From JAJFUI01 sp963754135 (GTDB lineage Bacteria; Planctomycetota; Planctomycetia; Pirellulales; Thermoguttaceae): DNA of 64,000 bases. The DNA is taken from positions 1,240,001-1,304,000 of the forward strand of contig CAVWEY010000002.1 in NCBI GenBank assembly GCA_963754135.1, in the 5' to 3' direction. Both the position numbers and the translations under genes were made by a program. This document shows, piece by piece, positions 19,624-30,107 of this stretch; within the stretch, counting starts at the first letter, position 1; each line of letters starts with the position of its first letter. The notes under the pieces were generated by a model. The model searched no databases, had not been told where the DNA came from, and was given only the letters and a program-made list of their open reading frames with translations.

Positions 19624-20159
19624 GTGACACGGATGCTTTCTTTGCGACAATTGACTCCGTTGGGCTTTATGGCTCTTTGGTTGACCGGTTGTGCGTCGGA
19701 CAATCACACCGGCAATGGCGCACTGTTTGGCGGGCTGCTGGGGGCGGGCACCGGCGCGGTGGTCGGCCACGCCGTTGGAAACACCGCGCGGGGGCCCTGA
19801 TCGGCGCCGGCGCCGGCGCGCTGACGGGCGCCGCGGTCGGCAATGCCATGGACCAGTCCGACGCCCGGAACCGGGCGATGGCCCAGCAGGCCGGCCGGCC
19901 GGTCAACGTCGGCGACGTCATCGCCATGACCCATCAGGGAGTTCGTGAAGACCTGATCATCAACCAGATCCGCGCCCACGGCATGGCCGCGCCGCTGACG
20001 ACCGACGATCTGATCAACCTGCCCCGCGAAGGGGTCAGTCCGCAGGTGATCGCGGCGATGCAAGCCGCTCCCCCACCACCGCCGGTGATCTACGGAGACC
20101 CATACTACGGGCCGGGCGTCTATATCGAACCCCGCTACCATCACCACTATTGGTGGTAG
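19624..20159 (+). CDS. Glycine-zipper lipoprotein (one frameshift)
   Basis: GTG 19624 follows GAGGAG. A lipoprotein signal peptide ends in the lipobox LTGC. A glycine zipper (GALFGGLLGAGTGAVVGHAVG, continuing ALIGAGAGALTGAAVG) should insert in a membrane. The frame breaks at the G run 19790-19794: adding one G restores GALIGAGAG. The C-terminal part (VIAMTHQGVREDLIINQI, PQVIAAMQ) and a Pro/Tyr/His tail complete about 178 residues. Outer-membrane or periplasmic location is inferred; function is unknown. Confidence 0.75.
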
Positions 20160-20161
20160 CC

Positions 20162-20217
20162 GTAGGACAGGCTTCCAGCCTGTCGTCCTGCCGACACAGG
20201 CAAGATGCCTGTGCTAC
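20162..20217. repeat. Double-hairpin dispersed repeat
   Basis: Two adjacent hairpins, gacaggct/agcctgtc and cacaggca/tgcctgtg, in the same family as 17048-17097. The repeat ends inside the stop codon of the minus-strand yceH gene and begins right after the lipoprotein stop, so it may serve both genes as a transcript end. Confidence 0.7.
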
Positions 20218-20961
20218 GATTGGAGGCCGCGGAGCTGGTCCACGTCGCGCTGCAACCGGCCCACCTGCTCTTGAAGTTCCGATAGCTCGCGGCGGATTTC
20301 GTCGAGCGATTGGGCGATTGCCGGCGCGGGCGGGGCTGCCGCCGCCCCCATGGCCGCGGGCGCACAAGAAGACCCGGCAGCGGCCTCTTCACTCGGCTGC
20401 CGCGCCGGCCCGCCTCCCCGGTACTTCTCCCGGAGCGTTTCGAGTTCGCGGGGCGTGTAGAGGGCGTGGCTGACGGCGTGCCCTCGGCCCTCGGGCGTCA
20501 GGCCCAGCACCAACCCTTTCGCCTTCAGCGAGTCGAGCACGGGCCGCAGGGCGGCCAGGTCGGCAATGGGTTCCATCCTGCGCGGCCCGGCTGCGCAGCT
20601 CGCCCACCGTCTGGTCGCCGCGCAAGAGCAACTCGGTCATCACGGCCATCTCGGCCTTGTCGACGCCCAGCCATTCGTACAAGTAATGGCGATACTTTTG
20701 CACGCGGCCGCCCCCCTCGACCAGCCCCACCGCCCCCAACGCGCGGAGCCGGTCGAGCGACTCCTCCACCTGGTCCGGCTCGAGTTCCACCAACGGCCAG
20801 CGGTTGCTCTTCTGGTTGCAGCCGGTGCGGACGGCGTTGAGACTCATGGGGTATGCGTCGGGGGTGGTTTTGGCCTTTTCGGCCAGCACGCCCGCCACCC
20901 GGCGGTCGATCGCCCCGAGCGGCTGCCAGCGGCGCTGGGGCGGCGTGGACTGCGGCTCCAT
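20214..20961 (-). CDS. YceH family protein, DUF480 (one frameshift)
   Basis: ATG 20961 has AGGAGA at good distance. Winged-helix DUF480 motifs: LGAIDRRVAGVLAEKAKTTP, YPMSLNAVRTGCNQKSNR, and LVELEPDQVEESLDRLRALG. After a shift at about 20583 the second winged helix continues (LRPVLDSLKAKGLVLGL) and a coiled-coil tail ends DEIRRELSELQEQVGRL. About 248 residues. DNA binding is likely from the fold; the cellular role of the family is poorly known. Confidence 0.8.
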
Positions 20962-21017
20962 CGCTGTTTCTCCTTGAGATGCCGCTATCGTAACACACGG
21001 CCGGTTGTTTGCCAACA

Positions 21018-24000
21018 TTACTGATCCAGCCCGGCCAGGATTTCCCGCACCGTCCGGTCGAAGGGGAAGTCGGCATAATGGACCAGCCGGTGGCGCTCGA
21101 CCTTTAGCCTGGCGGCGTCGGCCTCAACGACGGCGGCGGCGATCTGGCGGTCGAAATCGGCGGCTACCTGGCGGGACTTGGCCTGGCCCTGCTCGTAGAA
21201 GCGCTGGGCGTCGGGGCCGTGCCGGACGATCGCCGCATCGAGCGTCTCCAAGGCGGTGGCCGAGGGGCGGCGGGGCTCCTCCGCCGCAACGGCCGCAAAC
21301 TCCCGAAGCTGGCCGACCCAAAAGAACGTCTGCTGGAGGGCGTCCGTGTACGGCTGGCCGGGCTTCTTGGGGGGCGGAATGGCCGCGACCAACTCCGCCA
21401 GCCCGTCCACGCCCGATGGATACGCCCGGCGGTCGAACCGCGCCCAGGCGACGGCCATCAGCGGCGGCAGCAAGTCGGGACGTTCGAGCCGGAGTTGGTC
21501 GAAGCGTTTCAGGGCCTGGTCGCGCTGCTTGGCTTTCAGCAGCAGCAGTCCCCAGAGCAGTTTCGGCTCAGGCTCCTTGCCGGCCGCCTCGGCCGCGGCG
21601 TCGTACTCCTTCTCGGCCTCCTGCACGTCGATCTTGTCCTGGCCGAGGTAGCCCGCCAGCCTGCGGATCGCCGCCTTGGCATCGTCGCTCAGCCGCGGGG
21701 GGCGGTTGTCGGGCAGGAACAACTCGGGCGTTTGCGCCACCTTCAGTTGCCCCGCGGCAGCGGCCATCGCCCCCTGGAGATAGCCGAACAGTTCGGTTGG
21801 CTCGATGCGGCCGTCGCGGTTGGCATCGGCGGCCCCCGTGTAGCCTTGGGCCAGGAGCCAGGCAAACAGGCCGTGCTGCTTCTCCGGCCAGTCGGCGCCG
21901 CGCTGGCCGGCCTTGCAACTCACGATGGCGGTTACGGTGCGGAGGCCGCAGAGCGGCCGCCGGGGGCCGGCAGCCCGCGGAGCATCTCCGCCGGTGACGG
22001 CTCCTGGGCCAAATCCGCCCCCACCCCGGCATGACTGCAATCCAACAACAACAGCTTCTCGCCGGCCGGGCATTTTTCCAACTCATCGACCAGCCATTGC
22101 AGCGGGAGTCCGGTGTTCTGCATCCGCCGCAGATCGAAGTTCTTGGCGCGAGGTACACGCGGCCGTCTTCCGCACGGTAGGCGTGGCCGGCGAAGTACAC
22201 CACCAGCTTGTCTTCCGCGGTGATCCGTCCCAAGACGGGGGGAATGCCCTGTTCCAGCCGGACCAGACTGTCGTCGCTGAAGAGCACCGCCTGGTCGGCC
22301 GGCACCTTGTACCAGTCGACCAGCGTGTCGTGGAGCAGTTTCGCGTCGGCGTCGGTGTGGTCCAAGCGGGCCAACGACTGGTCTTCGTAATTCTGAACAC
22401 CGATCAGGATCGCCCAGCGGGTCTGGTCGGCCGGCCGCCGGGCAGTGACGGAGAGCGCCTCGGGGCTGGCCGCGCCGGGCGAATCGTGGGCCACCTCCAC
22501 CAGGTCGCCGCGGCGGAGATCGGCCAGTTGGGCCGGCCGGCCGCCCACGGTGATCTTGCACTGCGGGCCCACTAGGCAGGTGACCGGCTGGCCGCTTTCC
22601 TGGGCCACTTCGATGCTCTTGGCGTCGTAGTGGACGGCTTCGATCGTGCCCGACACTTCGAGCACGCGATAGGCGTCCACGCGGACCGCGCGGCTGTCGT
22701 GGGCCAGCTTGACCTTGTTGCCGGTGCGGAGATCGGCCGGCTTGAGCACCTGATTGTTGATCAACTGCCGGCCGTTCAAGGTGATCTGGCAGTCGGGCGC
22801 AAAGGGAAGAACGAGGAAATCGGGCTTGTCGTCCGTGCCGACGTTCACTTTCAGTTGCGGCTCCTTTTTCGCGTCAGCGGCGCTAAGCTCGACGATCTTG
22901 CCCTCCACGGTGACGACCCGTTCAACCGATAGCTCGGTGGCCTCGCGGCCGGTATCCTTGCCGAGGTGATGGACCGTGACGCGATCGTCGCGGCGGAGAT
23001 CGGCCAGCTTGACGGGCTGGCCGGCAAGTTGCGGCCGGCCGTTGAGGGTGATGGCAAGGTCCCGCGGCACGGAAACCGTCAGTTCCTTGCCGCGCCGTTC
23101 GCCTTCGTCGATCGTCAGGGTAAGCTGCCGCTCTTGGGGTTTGAGGTCCTTCAGGCGGCCGGCGTCGATCTCCGGCCGGAAGGCGAGGATTTCCTTGATC
23201 TGGCGGCCCGAATCGTCCTTCGATTCCCGCACCATGACTTGATCGTGCGCCCTCAAGTTGCGCAACAGTTGCCGCTTGTCGTTGATGTAGATGAGGTCAT
23301 TGGCGGCCAACGAAATTTCTTTGGGCACGCCATTGTCGGCGCGGATCGCCAGCTTCCGCGGCCACTCGTCAGGGTAGACGTTGGTGATCACGCCGCGGAC
23401 GGGCGCCGGGGGGCCGGCCGGCTTCAAGGCCGGGCTTCTCGGCCAGAGCATGACCGCGCAGAGCACCGCCGAACAGGCCGTCGCCGCCACGGCCGCCAGC
23501 CGCATCCGCCGCTTCCGTTTGGTGGCCACGGCCTGGGCGGCCTCGGCCGCCGCCTCCGCCTCGCTCGGTCTCCGCGCGGCCGCCAAGAGCGGGTCGATCC
23601 GCAATTCCCACAGGGCCTCCTTGGCCGACTGGCAGCGCCGCGCCTGGTCCTTCGTGACCAGGTGCTGAATCACCCTGGCCAGGTCCTCGGGCACGCCCTC
23701 CAGCACGCGGTTGATGGGGGGCAGATTGCGGTCGGCCGCCGCCTGCCACATCATCCAGGCGATCTGCTTGTCGCGGCCGAAAGCGCCCAAGCCCGGAAAG
23801 AGCGTTTCGAATTGCTTGCCGCACATCAACTCGTAGGCCGAGAAGCCCAGCGAATAGAGGTCGCTGGCCGGCCCGACGGCGCCGAACTGGTCGGAGACCA
23901 GCTCGGGGGCCATGTACTTGGTGGTGCCTTTCAGGAGGCTGCCGCCTTCGTTGCTGGCGCGGCGGGCCAGCCCGAAATCACCCAGCTTCACCCGCCCCTG

Positions 24001-24408
24001 CTGATCCACCAGCATGTTGCTCGGCTTGATGTCGCCGTGGATCACGCCGTTGGCGTGCAGAAACCCCAGCGCGCTCAAGCAGCCCGACAGGGCGATCCGC
24101 AGGAAGTCCAGGTCGATGCCGTCGCTTTGCGTGGCGGGCTGCAAGCTGCCCCGCATCAACTCCAAAATCAGCCAGCCCTTGGGCCGGACGACGTCGTAGA
24201 TCGTCAGGATGTTCGGGTGCTGGAGCGAGGCCAGCAGTTGGGCCTCCTGCCAATAGCGGGCCAACTGGTGCGGGTCGGTGAGGAACTGCTGATGGATCTG
24301 CTTGATGGCCACCTCGCGTCCCAGCTCGCGGTCGCGGGCGCGATAGACCACGGCGAAATCGCCCGTGGCGATCGTGTTGACGATTTCATAGCGCGGGGCG
24401 CCGTCCAT
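21018..24408 (-). CDS. Ser/Thr kinase fused to a caspase-like peptidase (two frameshifts)
   Basis: ATG 24408 has GAGGA upstream. Order: kinase domain (residues about 5-265; GDFAVVYRA, VAIKQIH, IHGDIKPSNML with HGD for HRD, GDFGLARR, YMAPEL), membrane helix (about 300-320), three related beta-rich repeats each carrying ITLNGR or ITVGGR and a DLRxGDxV motif, then a C14 caspase-like domain (WAILIGVQNYED; His in VVYFAGHAYR; Cys in LLLLDCSHAG), and an EF-hand-like loop DANRDGRIEPTEL. A helical C-terminal region with TPR character follows. Shifts fall at about 22146 (an A run) and 21962 (a G run). It may couple phosphorylation and calcium to proteolysis (inference). Confidence 0.82.
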
Positions 24409-24433
24409 CGCAGACTTCCTCAATCAACACGCT

Positions 24434-24518
24434 GGGTGCCATGCCCACGCTTGCCGTGGGCATGTGCTGGTGTTCCTGCGTTTTCGACATGCCCACGGCA
24501 AGCGTGGGCATGGCACCC
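24434..24518. repeat. Perfect 31-bp inverted repeat
   Basis: Arms 24434-24464 and 24488-24518 are exact inverted copies (core catgcccacgcttgccgtg) around 23 bases, between the zinc-ribbon gene and the kinase-caspase gene. It can form a very stable hairpin and may separate the two genes. Confidence 0.9.
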
Positions 24519-24545
24519 AGCCCCAAGGCCCAAGAGCAAATCGCC

Positions 24546-25373
24546 CTACGAACCGCTCAACAGCACCGAAATAGCCTCTTCCAGTTGTTTATCCCGATTG
24601 CGGCTGCCGGTCAAGCCCTTCTCGTCGGCGCCGCGTTCGGCGCGGAGCATGTCGAGCACGCGGCGGTATTGCCCGCGCTCGGTCTTGAAGTCGCCGCGGT
24701 TGTAGGCCCGCTGGGCCTCGCGGAGGAGCACCTGATAGGGTTCCAGGCTCGGGTTTTCGATGTTTCCGGCGCCGAAGAACTCGCTTTCGATCTTCTGCCG
24801 CATGAAATCCTGCCGTTGGGTCGCCGCGGCGTCCGGCCGGTCCAGGCCGATCCACACCAGCGCGAGTGAAGCCAGGACGCTTGCGCTCAGCACGCCCGCG
24901 AGGACCAGCGGGTTCATCGACCGCTGCCCGGACTGCGGTTTCTGCTGGGCCGGCCCCTCTTCGAGCCGCAGGTCGGGCAGTTTCCCGTCGGCCGCCAGTT
25001 GCAGCGTGGACCGGGCGGACTCGGCGGTAATGAAACGGGCGACCTTCTTCCGCCGCGCAGGGGCCGGCGGCGGGGCGGGGACATCGGCAAAACGCCCCGC
25101 GACTGCGGTCGCGGGGGTGTCGGGCGGCGCACTCCCCGCGACCGCAGTCGCGGGGCGTTCCACCACCCCGACACTTGACGCCGGTGCCACGGGCGCCGGC
25201 GGCGGCTGGCCCTGCTGCGGCGGCGGCGCGGCGGCTGGCCCCGTCCGGGCCGCCGGCTCTCGGGCCACCCACACCCGGCCCTTGCACTGCGGGCAATGGA
25301 CATAGCTGTCGGCCAGCTTGCTGGGCACGTGCAGCCGGGTCTTGCAGCGGGGGCAGTCGAGTTTGATGGCCAT
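24546..25373 (-). CDS. Zinc-ribbon membrane protein
   Basis: 275 residues. N-terminal zinc ribbon (CPRCKTRLHVP and CPQCKGRVWV), a long Pro/Ala linker, one membrane helix (about 155-175) and a helical C-terminal region (EPYQVLLREAQRAYNRGDF). Its ATG directly follows the tadC stop, so it belongs to the Tad transcript. A palindromic repeat inside the linker encodes two copies of PATAVAG. Function is unknown; similar proteins occur beside planctomycete kinases. Confidence 0.7.
   Translation of the reverse strand: MAIKLDCPRCKTRLHVPSKLADSYVHCPQCKGRVWVAREPAARTGPAAAPPPQQGQPPPAPVAPASSVGVVERPATAVAGSAPPDTPATAVAGRFADVPAPPPAPARRKKVARFITAESARSTLQLAADGKLPDLRLEEGPAQQKPQSGQRSMNPLVLAGVLSASVLASLALVWIGLDRPDAAATQRQDFMRQKIESEFFGAGNIENPSLEPYQVLLREAQRAYNRGDFKTERGQYRRVLDMLRAERGADEKGLTGSRNRDKQLEEAISVLLSGS
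25093..25157. repeat. Palindrome inserted in coding sequence
   Basis: Perfect 24-bp arms, 25093-25116 and 25134-25157 (core ccgcgactgcggtcgcgg), lie in frame within the proline-rich linker of the zinc-ribbon protein. Confidence 0.85.
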
Positions 25374-26316
25374 CTACAAGGATAATCCGAAAACCAGGTA
25401 GTTGAGAAAGAATGGTCCGATGATGATCAGCACGGTGGCGACCATGACCAGGACGGCGGGCAGGAGCATGTTCACGCCCGCCTCGCCGGCCAGCAGCTCC
25501 GCCCGCTGCGTCCGCTTGATCCGCAGCAAGTCGGCCTGGGTGCGGAAGATGTTGGCCAGGGGGGTGCCCAGCGTCTCCCCCTGCACGATCGAGCCGATGA
25601 TGCTGGTGACCTCGTCGTCGGCCAGGCGGTCGCGCATGCCGAGCAGGGCCTCGGTGCGGGTCTTGCCGAGGCTCATGTCGGCCAGCACGCGGCCGAACTC
25701 CTGGGCGACGGGATGGCCCTGGAACTCGTCGACGGCCTGCCGCAGCGCCGAGGAAGGTGGAGCCGGCCTCCATCAGCAGGGTGAGCAAGTCGAGCAGGAA
25801 GGGCATGCGGCGTTTGATGTTCTTGAGCCGGGCCCTGGCCCGCCCCGCCAGCCGCCGCCGCGCCAGCCAGGCGGTGGCCGCCACCGCCGCCACCGTCACC
25901 ACCAGGCCGCTCCGGCCGAACCACCCAACCAGCACGTACACGTAAACCGGCGAGAGGCACAAGGCGATCAGTTCCATCTTGCCCAGGTACTCCTCGGCGA
26001 GCCAGAAGCGGGGCAAACCGGCCGCTTGAATCTCGCGGCCCACCGCCGGCAGGCTCTCGGCGAAGAGCTTGCGGTTCAAGCGGGCCAGCAGTTGAATCGC
26101 CGGCTGCAAGAGGCGGTAGAACCAGTCCGCCCGCCGCAACTCGTTGATCCGGCTGACGTCGTACCGCCACTCGATTCCCTGTTGCAGGTCTTCGCTCCGC
26201 AAGACAGTGACGGTCCACCAGGCGACGGTCGCCGCGGACAACCCGGCCAGCGCGCAGCCGGCGGCCTGGAAGGCGGCTCCGGGAGGCAAATCGGCGAAAA
26301 TCAAGACGTGTGTCAT
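25374..26316 (-). CDS. tadC: Tad pilus inner-membrane platform protein TadC (one frameshift)
   Basis: T2SSF-type platform protein that, with TadB, couples the assembly ATPase to pilin. It starts in an ATGA overlap with tadB. The N-terminal membrane helix, the arginine-rich cytoplasmic loop (RARLKNIKRRMPFLLDLLTLLMEAG) and, after a shift at about 25755, the domain LADMSLGKTRTEALLGMRDR with two C-terminal helices (LLPAVLVMVATVLIIIGPFF) give about 313 residues, normal for TadC. Confidence 0.85.
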
Positions 26317-27164
26317 ATATCGGGATTCAGTATCGCCCTGGCCCACAAGTAGGCCAACACGTTGAGCACCACGGCCGTGGCCAGCAACATCTGCCCGAAC
26401 ACTTGGGTGAACAATAGCGTCGTGTTGCCGGGATCGACGAAGTAGTAGACCGCCAGAATGAAAGCCGGAGCCAGGGACATGTAGACGGCCGACTTGCGGG
26501 CCTGGGCCGTCTCGGCCAGCACCTTCCGCTCCAGCCGCTGCAATTCGAGCACCGACTGGGCGATGCGTTCCACGGTTTCGTTCAGCCGGCCGCCGCTTTG
26601 GTGGCTGGCCAACAGCGCGGCGGCGAACAGCGCGAAGTTCTCGCTCCGCAGCCGTTCCTTGGCCTCCGTCAAGGTCCGCTCCAGCGGCTTGCCGAGATTG
26701 TACTCGGCCACGATCTGGTGGAACTCGGCGTTGATCGGCTTGGGGCACTGGGCGGCGAGAATCTCCAGGGACTGGGCCAGGGAAAGCCCCGCCCGCACCG
26801 CGTTGGCCAGCGCGACCATCGCGTCGGCCAGTTGGTCCTCGATCCTCTGGCGGTGCCGCTCGGACAAGCGCCGCAGTAGATACCACGGGGCAGCCGCCAT
26901 GAACGCCACGATCAGCACGGCGAACACCAGGCTGCCCAACCCCAGCCAGCAGCCGACGAAGGCGCAGCCCATCAGCGCCAGCCAGGCAATGAGATACTTC
27001 CGCACGTTGCGGGCCGAGGTCCGCAGCCGGCGGAGCTTGTCGGCCACGTCGCGCTCGACGGCGGCAAACATGAGCGCGAGGTACTCCGCCCCGGCGTAGC
27101 CGGCAAACCCGCCGGCCAGCCCCATCGACAACGTGCCCAGCCAAACTGCGATGTCGGAGGTCAT
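26313..27164 (-). CDS. tadB: Tad pilus inner-membrane platform protein TadB
   Basis: 283 residues with helices at the N-terminus (about 5-30 and 55-95), a cytoplasmic T2SSF domain (QLADAMVALANAVRAGLSLAQ, GGRLNETVERIAQSVLE) and two C-terminal helices. It starts 29 bases after the FHA-TadA stop, across a short low-complexity stretch, and overlaps tadC by 4 bases. It is intact. Confidence 0.88.
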   Translation of the reverse strand: MTSDIAVWLGTLSMGLAGGFAGYAGAEYLALMFAAVERDVADKLRRLRTSARNVRKYLIAWLALMGCAFVGCWLGLGSLVFAVLIVAFMAAAPWYLLRRLSERHRQRIEDQLADAMVALANAVRAGLSLAQSLEILAAQCPKPINAEFHQIVAEYNLGKPLERTLTEAKERLRSENFALFAAALLASHQSGGRLNETVERIAQSVLELQRLERKVLAETAQARKSAVYMSLAPAFILAVYYFVDPGNTTLLFTQVFGQMLLATAVVLNVLAYLWARAILNPDI

Positions 27165-27192
27165 CGGTTAAATTCACCTCGTTCCTTATCCC

Positions 27193-29103
27193 TCATCTCT
27201 CATCCCTTATCCTTTCGACGTCCCGTCCGTAAAGAAACTCCAGGTCCAACAGTTCCTTCTGCACCAGCGAATCGACAAACGAGGGCAAGTAGCCGGTGGG
27301 GCGCAACGACTCGCCGGTGCGGAAGTTGAAAATGTTGTGCAGGATGATCTGCTTCTCGTCCGGGTCGTAGCGGAGGACTTCGGTGACTTGCGTAATGGCC
27401 CTGGCCCCGCCCGGCAGCCGGCTGATGTGGACGATCAAGTCCAGGGCCGAGGCGATTTGGCGGTGGATCGAGGTGATGGGGAGGTCGGCCGCCATCAGCA
27501 CGAGCACTTCGAGCCGCTCGATCACCTCGCGGGCGCTGTTGGCGTGGACGGTGGTCATCGAGCCGTCGTGGCCGGTGTTCATGGCCTGGATCATGTCCAG
27601 GGCCTCGGGGCCGCGGCACTCGCCCACGATCACCCGGTCGGGCCTCATGCGGAGCGAGTTCTTCACCAGGTCGCGGACGGTGTACTCGCCGGCCCCCTCG
27701 ATGTTCGGCGGCTTCGTCTCCAGCGTGACGACGTGCTCCTGGTGCAGCCGCAGCTCGGTGGTGTCTTCGATGGTGACGATGCGTTCCTTGAAGGGGATGA
27801 AGCCGCTCAAGATGTTCAGCGTGGTCGTCTTGCCGGTGCCGGTGCCGCCGCTGACGAGGATGTTGCGGCGGTCGATCACGCAGGCCCGCAAGAATGTGGC
27901 CGCCGACGCGGTGATGCTCCCCATCTCCACGAGGTCATCCATCGTCAGCCGTTGGGCGGGGAACTTGCGGATGGTCAGCGTCGGCCCTTTGCAGGCCAGC
28001 GGCGGGATGATGGCGTTGACGCGCGAGCCGTCGGGCAGCCGGGCGTCGACCAGCGGCTGGCTGCGGTCGATCCTGCGCCCCACCTGGGCGACGATCCGCT
28101 CGATGATCGCCTCGGTCACCTTGTCCGAGATGAACCGCCGGCCCGATTTCTCGATGATCCCGCCCTGCTCGACGTAGATTTGGTCGCTGGAGACGACCAT
28201 GATTTCGGTCACGGTCGGCGCCCGGAGCAAATCCTGGAGCGGCCCGTAGCCGAAGATCGTGTCCTTGAGGTCCTTCTTGAGCGTCCGCAGGATGAGGTAC
28301 TTGCGGAGTTCGTGGTGCAGATGGGGGCGGACCAGGTGGAACACTTCGGCCAGCCCCGTCTCCACCCGGTGCACCTGCTCGGTCACGTCGCGGCACTCCT
28401 GCAAGGCGAGCCGCTCGCGGAGAAATTGCAGCAGGGCGTACAGCTCCGCCTCCCGCTCGGGGACCAGCGTGGCCGGCACGTCGAACTCGTTGCTGCTCAA
28501 TGAGGCCAGATCGAAATACTCCTCCGTGCCCGTCTCCATAATCAACTGGTTGACCACGTGGTCGCGGAGCACCAGTCCGGTGATCTCCTCCAGCAGGGGC
28601 TCGTTCTCCGGGGCAAAGACCTTCAGCCCGCGGCAGACGTCCTCGATGTTGTTCTCCAGCAGGAGGATGCTTTGCGGATCGCTGCCGCGGTCGCTCTCGA
28701 ACTCGTAGAGGTCCAGCCGTTCGAGCAGCTTGCGATGGATCCGCAACTCCAGGTCGGCCATGATCGAGCGGAGGTGGGCCTCCAGCTCGTCGCGGGTGAC
28801 GGCCGTCGCCTTTTCGGCCTCGAAGGTCAGCGTGTAGGGCCAAATGCGTATCTTCGCCCCCGGCTCGAAGAGGGCGGATTGCCCGCCGAGCACCTCTTCG
28901 TCGCCCACCACGCAACTGTTGAGTCCCACGTTCTCCAGTTGCAGCCGGCCGTCGCTAAGGCGCACGACGGCGTGCCGCCGGGAGACCAGGGGGCTTTGCA
29001 GGCAGACGGCGTTGGCCGGATCGCGGCCGATGGTGACCTCGGCCGCGTCCACTTCCAGCACCGACCGCCGGCTTTCGTTGACTTTGTTGAACCAGACTTT
29101 CAT
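27193..29103 (-). CDS. FHA-domain TadA-type secretion ATPase
   Basis: The start at 29103 (MKVWFNKVNESRRSV) gives 636 residues. Residues 1-100 form an FHA domain with the phosphothreonine-binding residues visible: GRD, SRRH and the N in LENVGLNS. A helical region (about 110-290) leads to the T2SSE ATPase: SGGTGTGKTTTLN (Walker A), EDTTELRL (Asp box), RVIVGECRG (Walker B) and GHDGSMTTVHANS (His box). It is the second such ATPase of the locus, next to tadBC. FHA domains read Ser/Thr-kinase output, and a kinase gene closes this same gene run. That pairing is suggestive, not proven. Confidence 0.88.
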   Translation of the reverse strand: MKVWFNKVNESRRSVLEVDAAEVTIGRDPANAVCLQSPLVSRRHAVVRLSDGRLQLENVGLNSCVVGDEEVLGGQSALFEPGAKIRIWPYTLTFEAEKATAVTRDELEAHLRSIMADLELRIHRKLLERLDLYEFESDRGSDPQSILLLENNIEDVCRGLKVFAPENEPLLEEITGLVLRDHVVNQLIMETGTEEYFDLASLSSNEFDVPATLVPEREAELYALLQFLRERLALQECRDVTEQVHRVETGLAEVFHLVRPHLHHELRKYLILRTLKKDLKDTIFGYGPLQDLLRAPTVTEIMVVSSDQIYVEQGGIIEKSGRRFISDKVTEAIIERIVAQVGRRIDRSQPLVDARLPDGSRVNAIIPPLACKGPTLTIRKFPAQRLTMDDLVEMGSITASAATFLRACVIDRRNILVSGGTGTGKTTTLNILSGFIPFKERIVTIEDTTELRLHQEHVVTLETKPPNIEGAGEYTVRDLVKNSLRMRPDRVIVGECRGPEALDMIQAMNTGHDGSMTTVHANSAREVIERLEVLVLMAADLPITSIHRQIASALDLIVHISRLPGGARAITQVTEVLRYDPDEKQIILHNIFNFRTGESLRPTGYLPSFVDSLVQKELLDLEFLYGRDVERIRDER

Positions 29104-29120
29104 GGTGGTGAAAGCACCCC

Positions 29121-29327
29121 AGCCTGAAAGGCTGAAATGGGACAGCCCAGGGCAACGCCCTGGGTAGCGGGTAACGTGTTCGTTGCGGTCAGCCCTGAAA
29201 GGGCGAGATAGGGCGAGATAGCTGCCCGGCGCCATGCTCTATCACGCCCTTTCAGGGCTGTGACTCCCGTGGTTTCTCCCGTTCCCAGGGCGTTGCCCTG
29301 GGCTGTCCCATTAGAGCCTTTCAGGCT
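29121..29327. repeat. Nested palindromic repeat cluster
   Basis: Outer arms at about 29121-29164 and 29284-29327 (cagcccagggcaacgccctgg against its inverse, here 19-base cores, flanked by agcctgaaaggct) enclose a second pair (ccctgaaaggg at about 29193 and cgccctttcagggc at about 29250). It lies between cpaB and the FHA-ATPase gene and could form a long cruciform. Confidence 0.8.
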
Positions 29328-29366
29328 CAAGAGCCGACTGCTACCGTCCCTTTCTTGATTCACAGT

Positions 29367-30104
29367 TTACGATGCTTTCCTGTTGTGCAACGTGACTCCC
29401 ACCTGCCGGAAATTGGTGGCCTGCAAAAGGCTCCAGAGCTTTTCGGCCCTTTCCCGCTCGCCGGCCACGTGGTTGCTCACGCGGATCGCCAAGACGCTCT
29501 CCTGGAGCTGAGGCATCTTGGCCGCCCGCATCACCTCCGGGTTGCCCAGCCGGTTGCCCAAGGCGAGAATCTTGAACGGGCCGATGGTTTCGACGGGGCT
29601 GGCGGAGGCATTGTCGTTCGACGGGGTGGAACTTTCCGCGCCGCTGCGGATGGGCGTGGGGACCACCGGCCGCGCAACCAGGAACGAAACCATGTCGCCC
29701 GGCACCACCAGCGAGGGGACGAAGGCGCGGGTATCGACCGGAATCCACATCACGCTCTCCCCCTCGTCGAGCTTGAGTTCCTGAGGCGGGGTCTTCAGGT
29801 CCTCGCCCAGCAGGAGGCACTCGCCGGCCAGCGTCCGCCAGACGGGCTGGCCCACCACGGTCTGCTTCGCGGCGTAGGGGACGGCGAAGTCCTTGAGGTT
29901 GCCGACCCAGCGGGCGGGAATCCGCAGCGGCACCAGGTCGTCCTCGTGCAGGGCGTCGCCGCGGTTGATCGTCTTCCCCTCCTTGATTCCGACGAAGGCA
30001 ACCATTTCCTCTTCACTCGTTCGGCTGTGCAAGTACGCCCAATTCAACAGCGCCGCGGCGATGCCCAACACGCCCGCCACGATCAAACCTTGAATGCCTT
30101 TCAT
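29367..30104 (-). CDS. cpaB: Flp pilus assembly protein CpaB/RcpC
   Basis: 245 residues. One N-terminal membrane helix (LIVAGVLGIAAALLNWAY), then a SAF-type domain (GKTINRGDALHEDDLVPLRIP and the PVDTRAFVPSLVVPGDMVSFL segment) found in CpaB/RcpC, a periplasmic part of the Tad machine usually paired with the secretin. Family length is normal. It starts 3 bases after the upstream gene ends. Confidence 0.88.
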   Translation of the reverse strand: MKGIQGLIVAGVLGIAAALLNWAYLHSRTSEEEMVAFVGIKEGKTINRGDALHEDDLVPLRIPARWVGNLKDFAVPYAAKQTVVGQPVWRTLAGECLLLGEDLKTPPQELKLDEGESVMWIPVDTRAFVPSLVVPGDMVSFLVARPVVPTPIRSGAESSTPSNDNASASPVETIGPFKILALGNRLGNPEVMRAAKMPQLQESVLAIRVSNHVAGERERAEKLWSLLQATNFRQVGVTLHNRKAS

Positions 30105-30107
30105 ATC

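Noticed and set aside
19798..19800. TGA in the glycine-zipper lipoprotein as another selenocysteine codon
   Set aside because: The sequence after it in the same frame is not conserved; adding one G to the preceding G run restores a good glycine zipper, so a frameshift explains it.
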